A stretch of DNA of 64,000 nucleotides, from contig RSEE01000051.1 in the NCBI GenBank assembly GCA_003971905.1, positions 62,001 through 126,000 on the forward strand. The letters are read 5' to 3'. Below the pieces are notes generated by a model. The model worked only from the letters and a program-made list of their open reading frames with translations. It was not told where the DNA came from and searched no databases. The first letter of the stretch is position 1, and each line of letters opens with the position of its first letter. This document shows, piece by piece, positions 34,075 through 45,159 of this stretch. Both the position numbers and the translations under genes were made by a program. The DNA is from Moniliella sp. 'wahieum' (taxonomy: Eukaryota > Basidiomycota > Moniliellomycetes > Moniliellales > Moniliellaceae).

Positions 34075-34150
34075 AAGTGTCCAGTGTCAAGTGTCAACGG
34101 CGAAGTGTCAAGTGTCAAGTGTCAAAGGTCAAAGGTCCAGTGTCCAGTGC
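34075..34150. repeat. AAGTGTC / CCAGTGT degenerate array
   Basis: Seven-base AAGTGTC units repeat five times with interruptions, flanked by CCAGTGTC and AAGGTC variants. Confidence 0.85.
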
Positions 34151-35116
34151 CCATCGTCGGGCGTGACAGAGCTGTCAGGCTTGCAATTCAAGCTGAGACC
34201 CGAGCCGCGTCCGCGTCGGGGGAAGATGGGGGAGGGGGCTCTAGTAGCATTCACTGCTGTGCACCAAAGTCCAACACGTATAGGATGCAATGGATAGACG
34301 GGCAGACACGAAGTGGGCGAGGTAGGGAGGTAGGGAGGTGGGGGGGGGGGGTGGGGAGGGAAGACAGCGAAGAGAAAAAGAAAAGACAAGAATGAGAAGA
34401 CAAGGCAAGAGAAGAGAAGAGAAGAGAAGAGAAGAAAAAGGGAAGAGAAGACAAGGGAGGCAAGGTACAGGCCAGGCAAGTTGAAGGGAAGACGGACGAG
34501 AAGAGGGGGGTTAGGTCCCCCTCCATCCACACCTGCGTGCAGCGTGCCGCGGGGGGCAGGCAGGCCGAACAGTCTCATGTAATCTGCTACACGGTACGCA
34601 GGTGCCACGTACCGGCCAACGGTCGCGTTCCCAGGTCCGGATGCAATCCAAGAAAACCGGTTCCCTAGCGGGTCCAGGGCCAGGGCCAGGTCGAGCTCAG
34701 GCCGCACGATGAGCAATGACTAGGGCAGACAGACAGTGGGCCAGTGGCCAGGGGGGGGCATGGGACATGTGACAAGGGCATAGTAGTAGTAGACGCCTAG
34801 ACTAGACTAGTAAGAGTAGTAAGTAGGCTAGACGCCCCCTCCCTGTCCGCTCCTCTCACTTCTGACACGCTAGGGAGGGGGGGAGGCACATAAATGGGTA
34901 GGAAATGGGGAGGATGGAGGGGGGAGCGGAGGGTAGGTTAAGGTAGGGTAGAGTAGGTTACGGTAGGGTGGCGGGTGGAGCGGAGAGGGACAGAGGCGCA
35001 ACGAATCCGGTTGCAGGTGCAGGTGCAGTTGCGGGTGCCGTTCGGTGGCGTGGGCCTCGCCGTGCCTCGCCGTACCTCGCCCTGTCGCGTCAGGGAGAGG
35101 GGGAGGGAGGGGGGAC

Positions 35117-38100
35117 TTAACAGTGCGCGGAGCGCGGGGTGGGTCGTGGGCAGATGAAGGAGCAAGGACAAGAGACGATAAACGACAGACGACAACGACA
35201 AACGACAGACAAACGACAAGCCAGGCAGATACCCCGGCACACAGGCACGCAGGCAGCCAAGCCAAGCCGCTGGCTTCGCCCGCCGTGTCGTCCACCGTCC
35301 ACTTCGTACGCGCTCGCCGCCATCGTTTTACGCCTGCTGGGGCCTGCAGTGCCTGGTCGACCTTTTTGAGCATTTTTGAGTGCGCCCTCGGCTTCGTACT
35401 GCCGGTCTTCGTCCGACAAGCCCGGGTCGTCAGGGCCCTTGATTCGGGTCCTTCCCGATCGTGGCGATTTCGTCGCGCGACAGCCGGCCCCACAAGGAGC
35501 AGCGCCAAGAACTCATACAACCTGCGACTCCGACTCAATGTCCCGGCAAACTCGAGTGTGTGGGCAAAGCCCTGGTCGAGCGTAGCCACATCAATCACCT
35601 TCTTTTCCCGTAGCGCACCCAGTAACCTACCCGTCGCCTTGACAACGTCTTCTTTCCGGTCCACCACCTTTTCCGTCAAGTCTCCCCAGTTTCACCCGCA
35701 CGCCGCGGGCAACGTCTCGATGACGCTACGCCTTCCGTCACGTCGCGCACCGACAAGAACTCGTCAATGTTCATCTTGATCTTCTTGGCGGCTTCTTCCT
35801 CGGACATTTCCGCCTTGGCCGGCTTGGCTTCGGGCTCAGGCGCTTCCTTGTCCTCGTCACCTGGCAGCGGCTTGGTGCGCGGCTGCAGCTGCAACTTGGG
35901 CCGCTCCGCCGGCGCCGACGACGCGTCTTCCGCATCGGCCAAGGCGGCAAACAAGTTGCTCGACGTGGTCCGGGTCGGGGTGGAGGTACCGTCCGCAGCA
36001 GTGGGCGCCTTGGGCCTGCGCTGGCTAAACACACTTTGAGGTCGACCGCCAGCGGCGCGCGGGGCGGCAGACCGAATGCCCTCGCCAAAGCGCGACACGT
36101 CGGGCAAGGTAGCCGTCTGCCAACCGTCGGACGACTCGTTGAACCGGTTTTGGCCGCGGCGCGAACCGCCACGAGAAATGGGTCCCGCCGAGTGGGAGCT
36201 GGCGCGGCCGAGTGACGAGGACGAGCGTGTTGCTGCGCTTCGGATTCGGCCTTTTTGCGCGCAGCGTCGGCGTGGATTTGACGAATGGTTTTCGGCCTTC
36301 GGATTGACCCTTGCCGTGCCAATTGTGCGCACGCAGTTGCAGCAAGTCTACCAACAGGTAGCGCATCCGGCTCGGCATGTTGGGCGTCTCGCTCATCTGC
36401 TCATCCGCTCGTAGCACGCCGACAGCATCGCCCAGGTATCCGCCATGAGTTTCTCCTTCTCGGGACTCTCGTCACCGCGCGCAGCCGTGCGCGGGTTGAG
36501 CACGCATCCAGTTTCGGACCGGCGGCCGCGGCCAACTTGGTGATGGCCTCCACGTCTTCCTCGTCCGGGTCAGAGACAGTGACGAGGGTGGTGAGGCAGT
36601 TGAGCACGACATTGAACCGCAGCATGCCAGCATTGAACAGTTCGCCAATAAATTGGAGCAAGCCCAAGCTGCGCCGCTTGGCCTTTTGCGCTTCGTAGTA
36701 CTCCTCCGACAAGACGGCCGCCTCGCGCAACTTGCGCAACCGGTCGCGCTCTTCCAACGCTGCCTCGGCCGCCTTCTCGCTCGACTCGGCTTCGGCCGCG
36801 GCCGTGTCGCCAGGCTCCTTGGCCTTGGCAGCGAGCACGAGGCTTGCAGGTGCGCCCAGTTGGCCTGGAACACAGCTTGGCACCGACGCAGCAGTTGACG
36901 ACGGAACAGCATCCCGCCCGCCACCTCGTGCGCCGGCCGGTCGCCCTGCGGCGGGTCGACCAGCTTGACTTCCGGGCTGAGCGACGACTGGAGCATGGCA
37001 CAGAGTTGTGTGTACGTCTGGGAAAAGTTCGGTTCGTCCGTGGCCTTTTCAAAGATAAGTTCGATGACTTGGTCCAGCGTGTGGGCATCCGTCTCGTCCT
37101 TCGACTTGTTGGCCCATTCGAGAATGCGCGCCGAGACCGAGGCAAAGTTGTCCAAGGTCAACTTGTTGAGCAGCGCCTTGACCTTGCGTGCGGTCACCTG
37201 CGCCTCCTCCACATTCTCCTTCTTCTTCATGCTCTTGCGAACCCATCGGTTCTCCGTGTGCTCAATCGGCTTGATTTCCGATGGCAACAACGACACCCCG
37301 CCCTTTTCTGGCGGCAGCGGACGGCCTTCCCGCTCACCACACCACGGTCCCGACCACGACGACTGCCACGGCTGCTGGTGGTGCGACCCATCATGTCACG
37401 CGACGGCAGCGCGGCACTGCCGCTGCCACCACGGAACAGGCCCGAACCACGCGCGAGGTTGAAGCTGCCCATCTCGCCACCGACAACGTTACGCTGCTGG
37501 CTCTGGGCAAACCGTTCTTCGCTGCTCTTGGCCACGCCACCACTTTTGCTCATCGAGCCCATCCCGCCCAGACCAATGCCAAAGTTGCCGCTGTTGCGGT
37601 TGGAGCCAAAGCCAAAGCCGCGTCCGCCGCGCGCACTGCCTGCCGCGCCGGCGGGGCTCATGCCAATCGCCTCGGGAGGCGGAAGGCCAGCCGGCCGTTC
37701 CTTGAACACGGCCATAAACTGCAGCAAAAAGTCACGGTCGTAGCGGAAGCGCTGCGAGGTCGAGGCCGAGCTGAGCGCCGCGTCGGGCGCATGCACTTGG
37801 CTCGGGTACTGCACTTTGCTCAAATCGGCAATCTTTTGGGCCGACTCGAGGAGCGGAGCGCGTCGCTGGTACCGGCCCCGGCCGCGGCAGTCGAGGGCTT
37901 GGTCGGCGTCGCAGGCGTCTCGGGCGCCGGGGAAGCAGGTAAGGTGCTGTCCCGCCGACGCTTCTCGGCCTCGGGAGCATCAAACTTGGCTGCCGAAGGG
38001 GTGGTAGGCGAGGCCAGCGGTTTGGCCGGCAGGCCGGCCAGGCCAGGCGTCCGCGGGACCGACAGCGCCGGGGAGACAGGTTTGGTCGCCGTCGACGACG

Positions 38101-40147
38101 CAGCACCACCGTCTTCCTTGGTCGCAGCTGCCTCCTTTTCCTTCTCTGCCTCGGCCGCCTTGGCCTTCTCGGCTTCCTCCGCTTCGGCCTTGGCCTTAGC
38201 CTCGGCCTCGGCCGCCTTCTCTTCGGCCTCCTTCTTGGCCTTGGCCTCGGCTTCGGCCTTGGCCTGTGCCTCGGCGGCAGCCTTTTCCTCAGCTTCCTTC
38301 TTGGCCTTCTCCTCGGCTTCCGCCTTGGCCTTGGCTTCGGCCTCCTTTTGAGCCTTCTCTTCGGCCTCCTTCTTGGCCTGGGCCTCGGCAGCCGCCTTGG
38401 CCTCAGCCTCCTTCTTGGCCTTCTCCTCGGCTTCCTTCTTGGCCTTGACTTCGGCTTCCTTCTGGGCCTTGGCCATCAAGACCTTGGCGAGGAACTGGTT
38501 CTGCTTCTCCGATGCGGCGGGGGCCTTGGCCACGGCGGGCACCGACGGATCCGAAGCGGGAGAGCTGGTTACGGAGGCAACGGCAGGAGCCGGGGACGGA
38601 GAAGAAGTGGGAGCCGGTTGCAGCGCCGGGCTCACCGGGTTGGCCGGGCTGGAAGAGGTGGCGGAAGCACCTGCACCTGCACCTGCACCTGCACCTGCAC
38701 CTGCACCTGCACCTGCACCGGCGGGTGCCTGTTTGGGCAAGTGGACCTCTTTCAGCGTGGTGGGGTTGACAATGCGAATTGCCTTTTTGGTGGGTAAGTT
38801 GAACTCACGTGCATGCACGTCCAGGCCCGACTCGGGCGCCGGAGCGGCCGGCGTAGCCGAGGCCGGCACAAACGGCGCGGCCGACGGTTGGGGCGAACCA
38901 AAGGTGGCACGGGGGGTAGAAGGGGAAGGTCCGTGGCCCTGGCGCGCAGGAAGGGGCGACGGCATGGCAGCCGCCTGCACAGGCGAGCCCGAACCAACGT
39001 CCGACCCGGGGCGCCATAGGGCATGCTCCAAAACGGATAGGGCGGTTGGAACGCAGTTTGGTTGTAGCCCATCGGGCCGGGGTAGTAGCCTGGTGCCATG
39101 GGTGGCAAGTGCGGCGAGCGCCCGGGCGGCGGCACCGCTTGGCCCGCCCCGGCCGGGTAGCCGTACGACGCATACGGAGCCGGGGCCATGGGCTGCGGGC
39201 TGAAGGCTTGTGGCAGGTGGGCTGCGTTGCGCGGCGCACGCATGGTCGGGGAGGCAGCGGGGTGCGACGGACGCTTGGCGGTGCGCCGTTGGTACCAGTG
39301 CGCGGAGCAGAGGGGGACGTGCTGGGCGCGGCGGCCGGGGCAGCGGCGGGGGCGGGAGAGGCTGCTGGTGCTGCTGCTGGTGCTACTGCTGCTGGTGCTG
39401 GTGCTGCGGGGGCCACGGCCGGGGCGGGAGCGGGAGTGGGGGCGGGGGCAGAGGCAGGGGCGGGGGCGGAGGCAGGGGTGGAAGCAGAAGCAGCGGGCGG
39501 GGCGGAGGTCGAAGTGGAAGTCGAAGTCGAAGGCGGGGCAGCGTCCGACTTGGCCGTCGGCTTGCCCTGGAACATTTTTTGAAAGTCGACCGGGTGGCGC
39601 GCGGGCTTGGCGGCGCTGCTGGGCGCGCCAGCGCCAAAGACAACACCCTTGCCCTGCACCTTGCTGCCCGCCGAGGCGCCGACCGAGGCGACGGTGCCAA
39701 ACTGGGCGGGCTGGCCGCCGTTGGCCGGGGCGGCGCGGGCGCAGGCGCGGCGGCGGGGGGCGGGTGGACTTGTTCTGCAGCGAGCCAAAGCTGAGCGAGC
39801 CCGTGTCTGGAGGGGAGGTTAGTGGGAGGTGCGCTACGGAGGAGAAGACAACAAAGTACGCACTCTTGCGGACGTGGGCGGGGGCCTTGGGCAGGGAGAC
39901 GGCCGGGGCGGGCTTGGGCGCCGGGGACGAGGCAGAGGAGGCGGAGGGGGTGGCGGAGGCGGAGGCGGAGGGGGCGGGGGGCTTGGCGGCGGCGGGGGCG
40001 GCGGGGGCGGCGGGGGCGGCGGGGCGGGGCTCTTGGTGGTGGCGGCGCGGCTCTTGGAGCCAGCGGCGGCGGCGGCCGCGTAGTTGAACACCGAGCGAGC
40101 AGCGGCGCGGGGGCGGGGCTGCTGCTGGCGGGCTTGGAGCCGCTCAT
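35117..40147 (-). CDS. Eukaryotic translation initiation factor 4G (frame-broken)
   Basis: Cytoplasmic scaffold of the cap-binding complex eIF4F, linking eIF4E, eIF4A and eIF3. ATG 40147 (MSGSKPAS), intron 39807-39863 (ACTAAC branch point), then a long Ala/Pro/Ser-rich region with QFGTVASVGASAGSKVQGKG and HPVDFQKMFQGK. An (Ala-Gly)n stretch and a long Lys/Glu/Ala helix (KKEAEEKA type) follow. An eIF4E-binding motif YDRDFLL sits at about 37740. The MIF4G domain is at about 36480-37250 (KVKALLNKLTLDNF, FEKATDEPNFSQTY, RRSLGLLQFIGELFNAGML). An MA3 domain begins at about 35800 (NIDEFLSVRDVTEG, VIDVATLDQGFAHTLEF, LYEFLALLLVG). Frame changes occur at about ten places, including near 40090, 39050, 37830, 37270, 36900, 36430 and 35700. 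The C-terminal stop is uncertain. Ordered family motifs over 5 kb make the call secure. Confidence 0.9.
38667..38719. repeat. Hexamer repeat (GCACCT)n coding (Ala-Gly)n
   Basis: About nine tandem hexamers within the eIF4G gene; on the minus strand they encode alternating Ala and Gly. Confidence 0.95.
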
Positions 40148-41001
40148 GCTGGGCGGGGGTGGGGGGGGAGGGGCGGGGCCGGGCGAGAGGCGGCCGGCGC
40201 AGAGGAGGTGGTGGGGGGAGAAGAACCAGCGAGCAGCAGAGGGGCTGCGGCGACGGCTCGTGGTGGAGGAGACGGACCTCCTCGCCGCCTTCTTCCGGGC
40301 GGACTGCCTCGCCCCAGCAGCGCTGCAAAAATTTGTGCCCGCGCGCCACTGCCCCCGCGCCGCACCCGCCGCCGCCGCCCACAGCGCACGCGTGCTGCGC
40401 CCGCACGGCGCCTGTGCCGGCGCCCAGCCGCCGCGCTAGGGTTGCGTCCCGCCGCGGCCCCCTGCCGGCCGTAGCGCTTAGGCTGGGCTTAGCCTTAGCC
40501 TGCCCCCGCGCAGCGCCCGGCTGTCCCGTGGCCCGTGACTGGGCATGACTCGCCGCCCAGTCCCTCCAGGCTTGGTGTGTGCTAAGGCTGACAATTGGAT
40601 GCGGGATGGATGCGCCGCCCCCTGTGTGCGCAACCGAGCCACCCCCCCCGCCCACGCGGCGGGCAGGCGGGCCATCCGCCGCCGGGCGTTTCTTTTTCTG
40701 CGCGCCCCTTTTCCCATTCCGCCCCGTTCCGCCCCGCCCCCGCATGCATCCCGTGCATCACGTGACGCCCTCGGAGATAGGCGCGCCAGCTGACGTCATG
40801 CATCATGCGGCCGCACGCAGCACGCGGGCGTTTGTAATGCGCGGCTGGTTTTGAAATGGGCAGCCGCCGCTTTTCACACCGACGGCTTGCGTTGCTCCCG
40901 CCGGCTGCCCCCGGCTGCCCCCCGGCCGCCGCCAACCGGAGGGACGAGTGACTGCTAGTGACGCAGATAGAAGATCAAGATAAACCCTCCCCACCACCAC
41001 C
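40148..41001. promoter_or_regulatory. Divergent promoter region between eIF4G and cytochrome b5
   Basis: 854 bases separate the two start codons. It contains the palindrome TCACGTGA at 40758-40765 and the CRE palindrome TGACGTCA at 40791-40798. The eIF4G-proximal half is very GC-rich with stretches of GCCGCC. A shared regulatory region is inferred from layout; no expression evidence exists. Confidence 0.5.
40758..40798. promoter_or_regulatory. TCACGTGA and TGACGTCA palindromes
   Basis: Two perfect 8-bp palindromes 25 bases apart. TCACGTGA matches the E-box/CDEI class (bHLH factors); TGACGTCA matches the CRE (bZIP factors). They lie about 205-245 bases upstream of the cytochrome b5 ATG. Confidence 0.45.
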
Positions 41002-41507
41002 ATGAGCACCACCTTCGACCTCAAGCAAGTCGCCGAGCACAACTCGCGTACGTCTGCCTCGCCTCGCCTTGCTCCAGACGCACTAACCTCTTGCCCTGCT
41101 TGCCTTGCGCCCCCCCCCCCCCCAGCCGATTCCGCCTGGATCGTGATTGACGGCGGCGTGTACGACGTGACGGACTGGCTCGACGATGTACGTACCTCCC
41201 ACTTTTCTCTCTTCCTACATGCTAACCCCCTGCCTGCCCCCCCCCCCCCCCAGCACCCGGGCGGCCGCAAGATCATCCTCAAAAACAGCGGCAAGGACGT
41301 GAGCGAGATCTGGTGGAACTACCACAACGAAACCATCTTTAAAAAGACCGCCCAAAAGTTCAAGATTGGCGAGCGTACGTATCCCATCCGAGTCCATTCC
41401 CAAGTCCCTCGGGCAGCACTGACACACCCCTTTGCCTTTGCCTTTGCCTTTCTGTGCATTCCCATTCCGCTTCCTCCCGCCCAGTCAAGGCCGATGCGAA
41501 GCTCTGA
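41002..41507 (+). CDS. Small soluble cytochrome b5
   Basis: Single-domain heme electron carrier of 83 residues. Four exons join in phase: 41002-41047, 41126-41187, 41254-41374 and 41485-41507, with introns of 78, 66 and 110 nt, all with GTACGT donors. The protein starts MSTTFDLKQVAEHNS and continues DSAWIVIDGGVYDVTDWLDD to the axial heme motif HPGG. A second histidine in WWNYHNETIF is the probable other axial ligand. It ends KIGELKADAKL. There is no C-terminal membrane anchor, unlike the microsomal form, so it should be soluble. Two introns end in runs of 14-15 C before AG. The reading frame is intact. Confidence 0.9.
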
Positions 41508-42462
41508 GGCGGCAGAGGCACCTCCCGTCCAATCGGTTGGAACGCATGTCTGCCGCGCGCGTCCAATTGGATCCCATGCCGCTCTGCCTGACCCTATCCT
41601 CCTCAGTCCACAGTTCGTAGCTCTTCTCGCCACTCTGTCCTCGCACTTTGGACGGACCACCGACCGTAGACCTCCGATACTAGTTCTTCTGCATCTGCAT
41701 CTTCCGCACGGGCCTGGCAGTGTGCCGAGTGAGATCCGCCTTGCCACGTTGCAGTGCGCTTCCCGTATGCCAGCCACGGAGGCCATCAAGAGAAGCTGAA
41801 CCTTGGCCCTACCGCTTGATCCTGCGCCATGCGCGATGCATCCTGCATCCTGCATGCCTCACCACGTACCCGACGCCCAAGCGAACGCACACGATACGTC
41901 CACTTTAATGCCGATCTGACGCATCTCATGTTCCCCACCGTCTGGCTAGCTAGGCGAGCAAGGTACCCTCCCAAGGTAGCCTCCCAAGGCGCTGCGGTAG
42001 GAACCGGGCGGGCAGGCTGCATGAGCGCACGCCAAGTGGCACGAGGGGCGTGGGCTCTTGGTGTTGCAGTAGTTGGGCCCCGAGCGCACGCAAGCGAGTC
42101 GAGCAGCACATGCAGCGCAAGTCAACGAAGCAGGGAGGGAGGCAAGCAGGCAAGCAGGCAAAGGCAAACACGAATGAGAACCCGCCTTCCCACCGACCGG
42201 GTCGGGCCCATGGATGTCGAGCCCCTAGGGACTACACCGTACCACCGACCCGGTGCCCACCAACGTTCACGTTCATGTTCACTCCACCCCCCAACTGGAC
42301 ACCCCTTGCACGAGCCGTGGCACTGGCACTGGCACAGGCACGTGTACGTGCACGTCCGCCTCGGCCTCAGCCTGCGCCCCGGCGCGCAAAGCGTACGGCC
42401 CCGAACGGATCTAGGTGCAGCGTGCACAGCGCGCTCCCCCGCTCCCCCTGAGGCCTGGAGCA
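41508..42462. other. Intergenic, convergent
   Basis: Between the 3' ends of the cytochrome b5 (plus) and TDP1-like (minus) genes. No gene supported. TGCATCCTGCATCCTGCATG-type short repeats lie at 41836-41858. Confidence 0.5.
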
Positions 42463-45159
42463 TCAAACCCGCGGCTGGGTCCAGGGCACATCCGTATCGG
42501 CATACGGCTCCAACGGAGGCCGGTAGGCAATAGCTTGCAGCGGCAGAGCCAACTCTTGGTTCTTGCCATTGCCCGTACCGGTGGCTGGTTGCCTAGGACC
42601 GCGCAGATCGCCCACGCGCACGGGCCAGACCACCCCCAGCTCGAAATTGTTCGTATTCCCCTTGGGCGCCAGCGTGCTCCCGGCCACGTAGCCCCACGCC
42701 GATTGTGTGGGGTTGTGCGAGCCCATGTACACCCACCCCACAATCGTATCGTCTTGGTCTTCCTCTTGGTCTGGCTCTTGGTCTTGCGTGTGGTGGGTGG
42801 GCGGCGGGACGGGGCGAGAGGGAGGGTGGAGCTGTTCAGCCTGACGGGGCAAGCGTTCGAACAAGCGCGGTAACTGGGCATAGTAGTGCGGGGCAAAGCG
42901 ACGATCGTTTTAGCATGGCTCAAGGTAGGTGTTCCGCGTCGCGAGCGCGGCTGGCGAAACAGATGGTGAAACTGTTTCGGTCCCCCCCCGCACGCTCTGG
43001 CGGCCCAAAAAACGTCCCGGCTCCCGCCGCGCCGTACGCCGAGCGGTGCAGGACAAACTCGCGCGAGGGAAAGATGAGGTGGATACGAGCTGGCCATCGC
43101 GTCTGCGGGTCGGACAAGTCAAGGGACGATGGGGAGGAAAAGAAGAAAAAGTGTGGGCTGTCCACGCGCAGAAGCAGTACGCCCACTGGTATGCGCACTG
43201 GTAGGGGTAGGAGTAGGAGTAGGATGGGTAGAGGTAGAGGTGGAGGGAAATGTACTTGCGCAGCGCGAGCTCTTCTGGCGAGCCGCCGCGTTTGCTCGCC
43301 AGGGCGCGAGCGCGGTCCGACGGGTACGGCTTGGACGGGTACTGGTTCATGAGCGGAAGCACGTCGTACATGTTGTGGCCCGAGCCAATGAGGTGCAGGT
43401 GCCAGAACCATTGCGGCGTGTAGCTGCCCAAGGACGAACCGGCCAAGTCCATCACGTACCCTGCGCCGGGCGGGACGCGCGTCTTGGCCGACGCGCTGGA
43501 AGGCGGGGCAGACTTGCGCCTGGGACTGGGCATGGTGCCAGTCCCAACCAAGGGCAAGTCAAACGAGCGCAAGATCCTACCCAAGCGGCCCAAGCCCGAC
43601 TGCTGGACCGAGTGCCAGCCTTGGCGCTGGTGCGCATGCGGGATGGAACTGACCAAATGAACGGGAACCGCATTGGGATGCCCCTCGGATCGCAACTCGT
43701 ACTTGGCCAAACTTTGAATCAACTCTTTCGTCTCGGGATCTGAATCGCAAACGGCCAATCCAGTTCAGTATTTTTCACAGGCCCAACGCCCACCTTCCAC
43801 TTCCCATGCGCATCTTTCTCCCTCCCCCCTCGCGCATTTCTCCACTTTCCCCGAACCCAAACAAAAAAACAAGACAAGGCAAGAAGTAAGGAGCGAACGT
43901 ACAATTGAGCGGGGTGAGAGCGACGATGATTTGTTCCAGCTGGGTGCGCAGGTCGTCCGGGTCGAGCGGGGGCGGGCCATAGCCTGGGAAACGACGGGGC
44001 GCTGAGCCGGATGAGTCGGCCTCGGCCTCGGGGCGTTTCCGAGCAAAATCGTGAATGTAAAACGTATTTTCAATTTCGGCCCAGTCGTACGGGACCAAGT
44101 TGCCCGTGGCGACGACCATGCGCAAGCGGTCCGGGTAGAAAAACAAGAGCAGCTTGATATGTTGTACGCCGTAGGTGGGATTGGGCATGGTGGCCGTCAA
44201 GATGTCCATTGTGCCTGCCTGGCCCTTGACGCCGCCCTGGCCTTGGCCATGCATGACCAACGTAATTGGTGGCCCGTTGCCGCGCGGCACGACAGGCATC
44301 CAAGTTGACACCCACGCCAGATCTAACACGTACGTCGATCCGAATACCCTTTCTAGGCCGTGCATCGCCTCCATCGTCGAAGGTAGCGCCACTTCCGCCA
44401 CCGACGCCCCGCGTCGCGTAGGCGCCGCCAATACGTTCCGACTGTGTCGGATCCCGCCACGCCAAAACCGATCCGACGGCCCAATCGGGCGGTACATGCA
44501 AGGCGTCGTGTCCGCACCAGAGGACAAACCAGAGGCAGACGCAGACGCAGAGGTAGAGGTAGAAGTAGACGCAGAAGGAACGGCACTCGACAGGGTACGC
44601 GCAATCGACGGACTGGGGTGACGTCTATGCTTCGGGTGTGTAGGCCGGGACACCGCACACGCATCCCCACCTCCACCTCCACCTCCACCTCCATCCTCTT
44701 CGTCTTCGCGATCCGACTCGATGGAAATGACGTGGGGCGGTGCCGGCCGTGCAGGGGGGCCGCCCGGGCGCGTGGAAAGTTTGGCACGTTTGGGCGGAAC
44801 AGCGGGACGCGATGGGCTTGCTCCGCGTCTATGACCGCGCCGGGAGAAGCAGCGCGCTTGCCGTGGCCAAATCGAGCCAGGCGCGCTTGGCGCAGCGCAT
44901 CCAGCTCGGAAGAACGCGTGCCAGTCGAACTGAGATGGGAACGCGAGGCCGTCAGCGGAGGGGAGGGAGAACGTGCTAACGGCGCCGGCGACGCTGCGGC
45001 GGCGGGAGCGGGGGCAGGGGCGGGGGCGTCAGCGACGCGGGGCGGATGGACGAGGACGGGAGAGCTGCCTGGCTCGCGCCGAGGCTCGTCCAGCTCCGAA
45101 TCGTAGTCGGGCACCGTTGCGTCCGAGTCGTCGCTGAGCACAATCGCGTCGCTAGGCAT
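42463..45159 (-). CDS. Tyrosyl-DNA phosphodiesterase (TDP1-like)
   Basis: Repair enzyme of the phospholipase D superfamily that cleaves 3'-phosphotyrosyl bonds left by stalled topoisomerase I. ATG 45159 (MPSDAIVLSDDSD) opens an acidic, disordered N-terminus with a helix SSELDALRQARLARF. The first HKD-type motif is QHIKLLLFFYPDRLRMVVAT followed by GNLVPYDW. The second is SHAKTIVA, with the downstream GSHNPTQSAWG and NNFELGVVWPV typical of TDP1. Introns are inferred at 43740-43902 and 43158-43255, both phase-consistent. Frame changes occur near 44640, at a C run at 42982-42989 (G run on the coding strand), and near 42900. The TGA lies at 42463-42465. A TATATAT element lies 160 bases upstream of the start. 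Confidence 0.85.

Larger units (their letters stand above)
33048..35116. other. Intergenic with degenerate repeats
   Basis: No gene supported. Contains the 15-bp and 7-bp arrays listed separately, a GAGAA/AGAGA purine tract at 34380-34445, TAGACTAG repeats near 34790-34830 and GGTAGGGTAGAG-like repeats near 34930-34975. A minus-strand open frame at 34129-34716 is rejected as chance. Confidence 0.45.

Noticed and set aside
34129..34716. 195-codon minus-strand open frame
   Set aside because: It runs through a purine repeat tract that translates to Leu/Phe/Ser runs, with no motif and a poor start context.
34930..34975. GGTAGGGTAGAG repeats as telomere sequence
   Set aside because: The units are irregular and few, are not TTAGGG-type tandem copies, and lie inside the window between genes.
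39188..40745. Long plus-strand Ala/Gly/Arg open frames opposite eIF4G
   Set aside because: They are antisense shadows of the Ala/Pro-rich eIF4G N-terminus.
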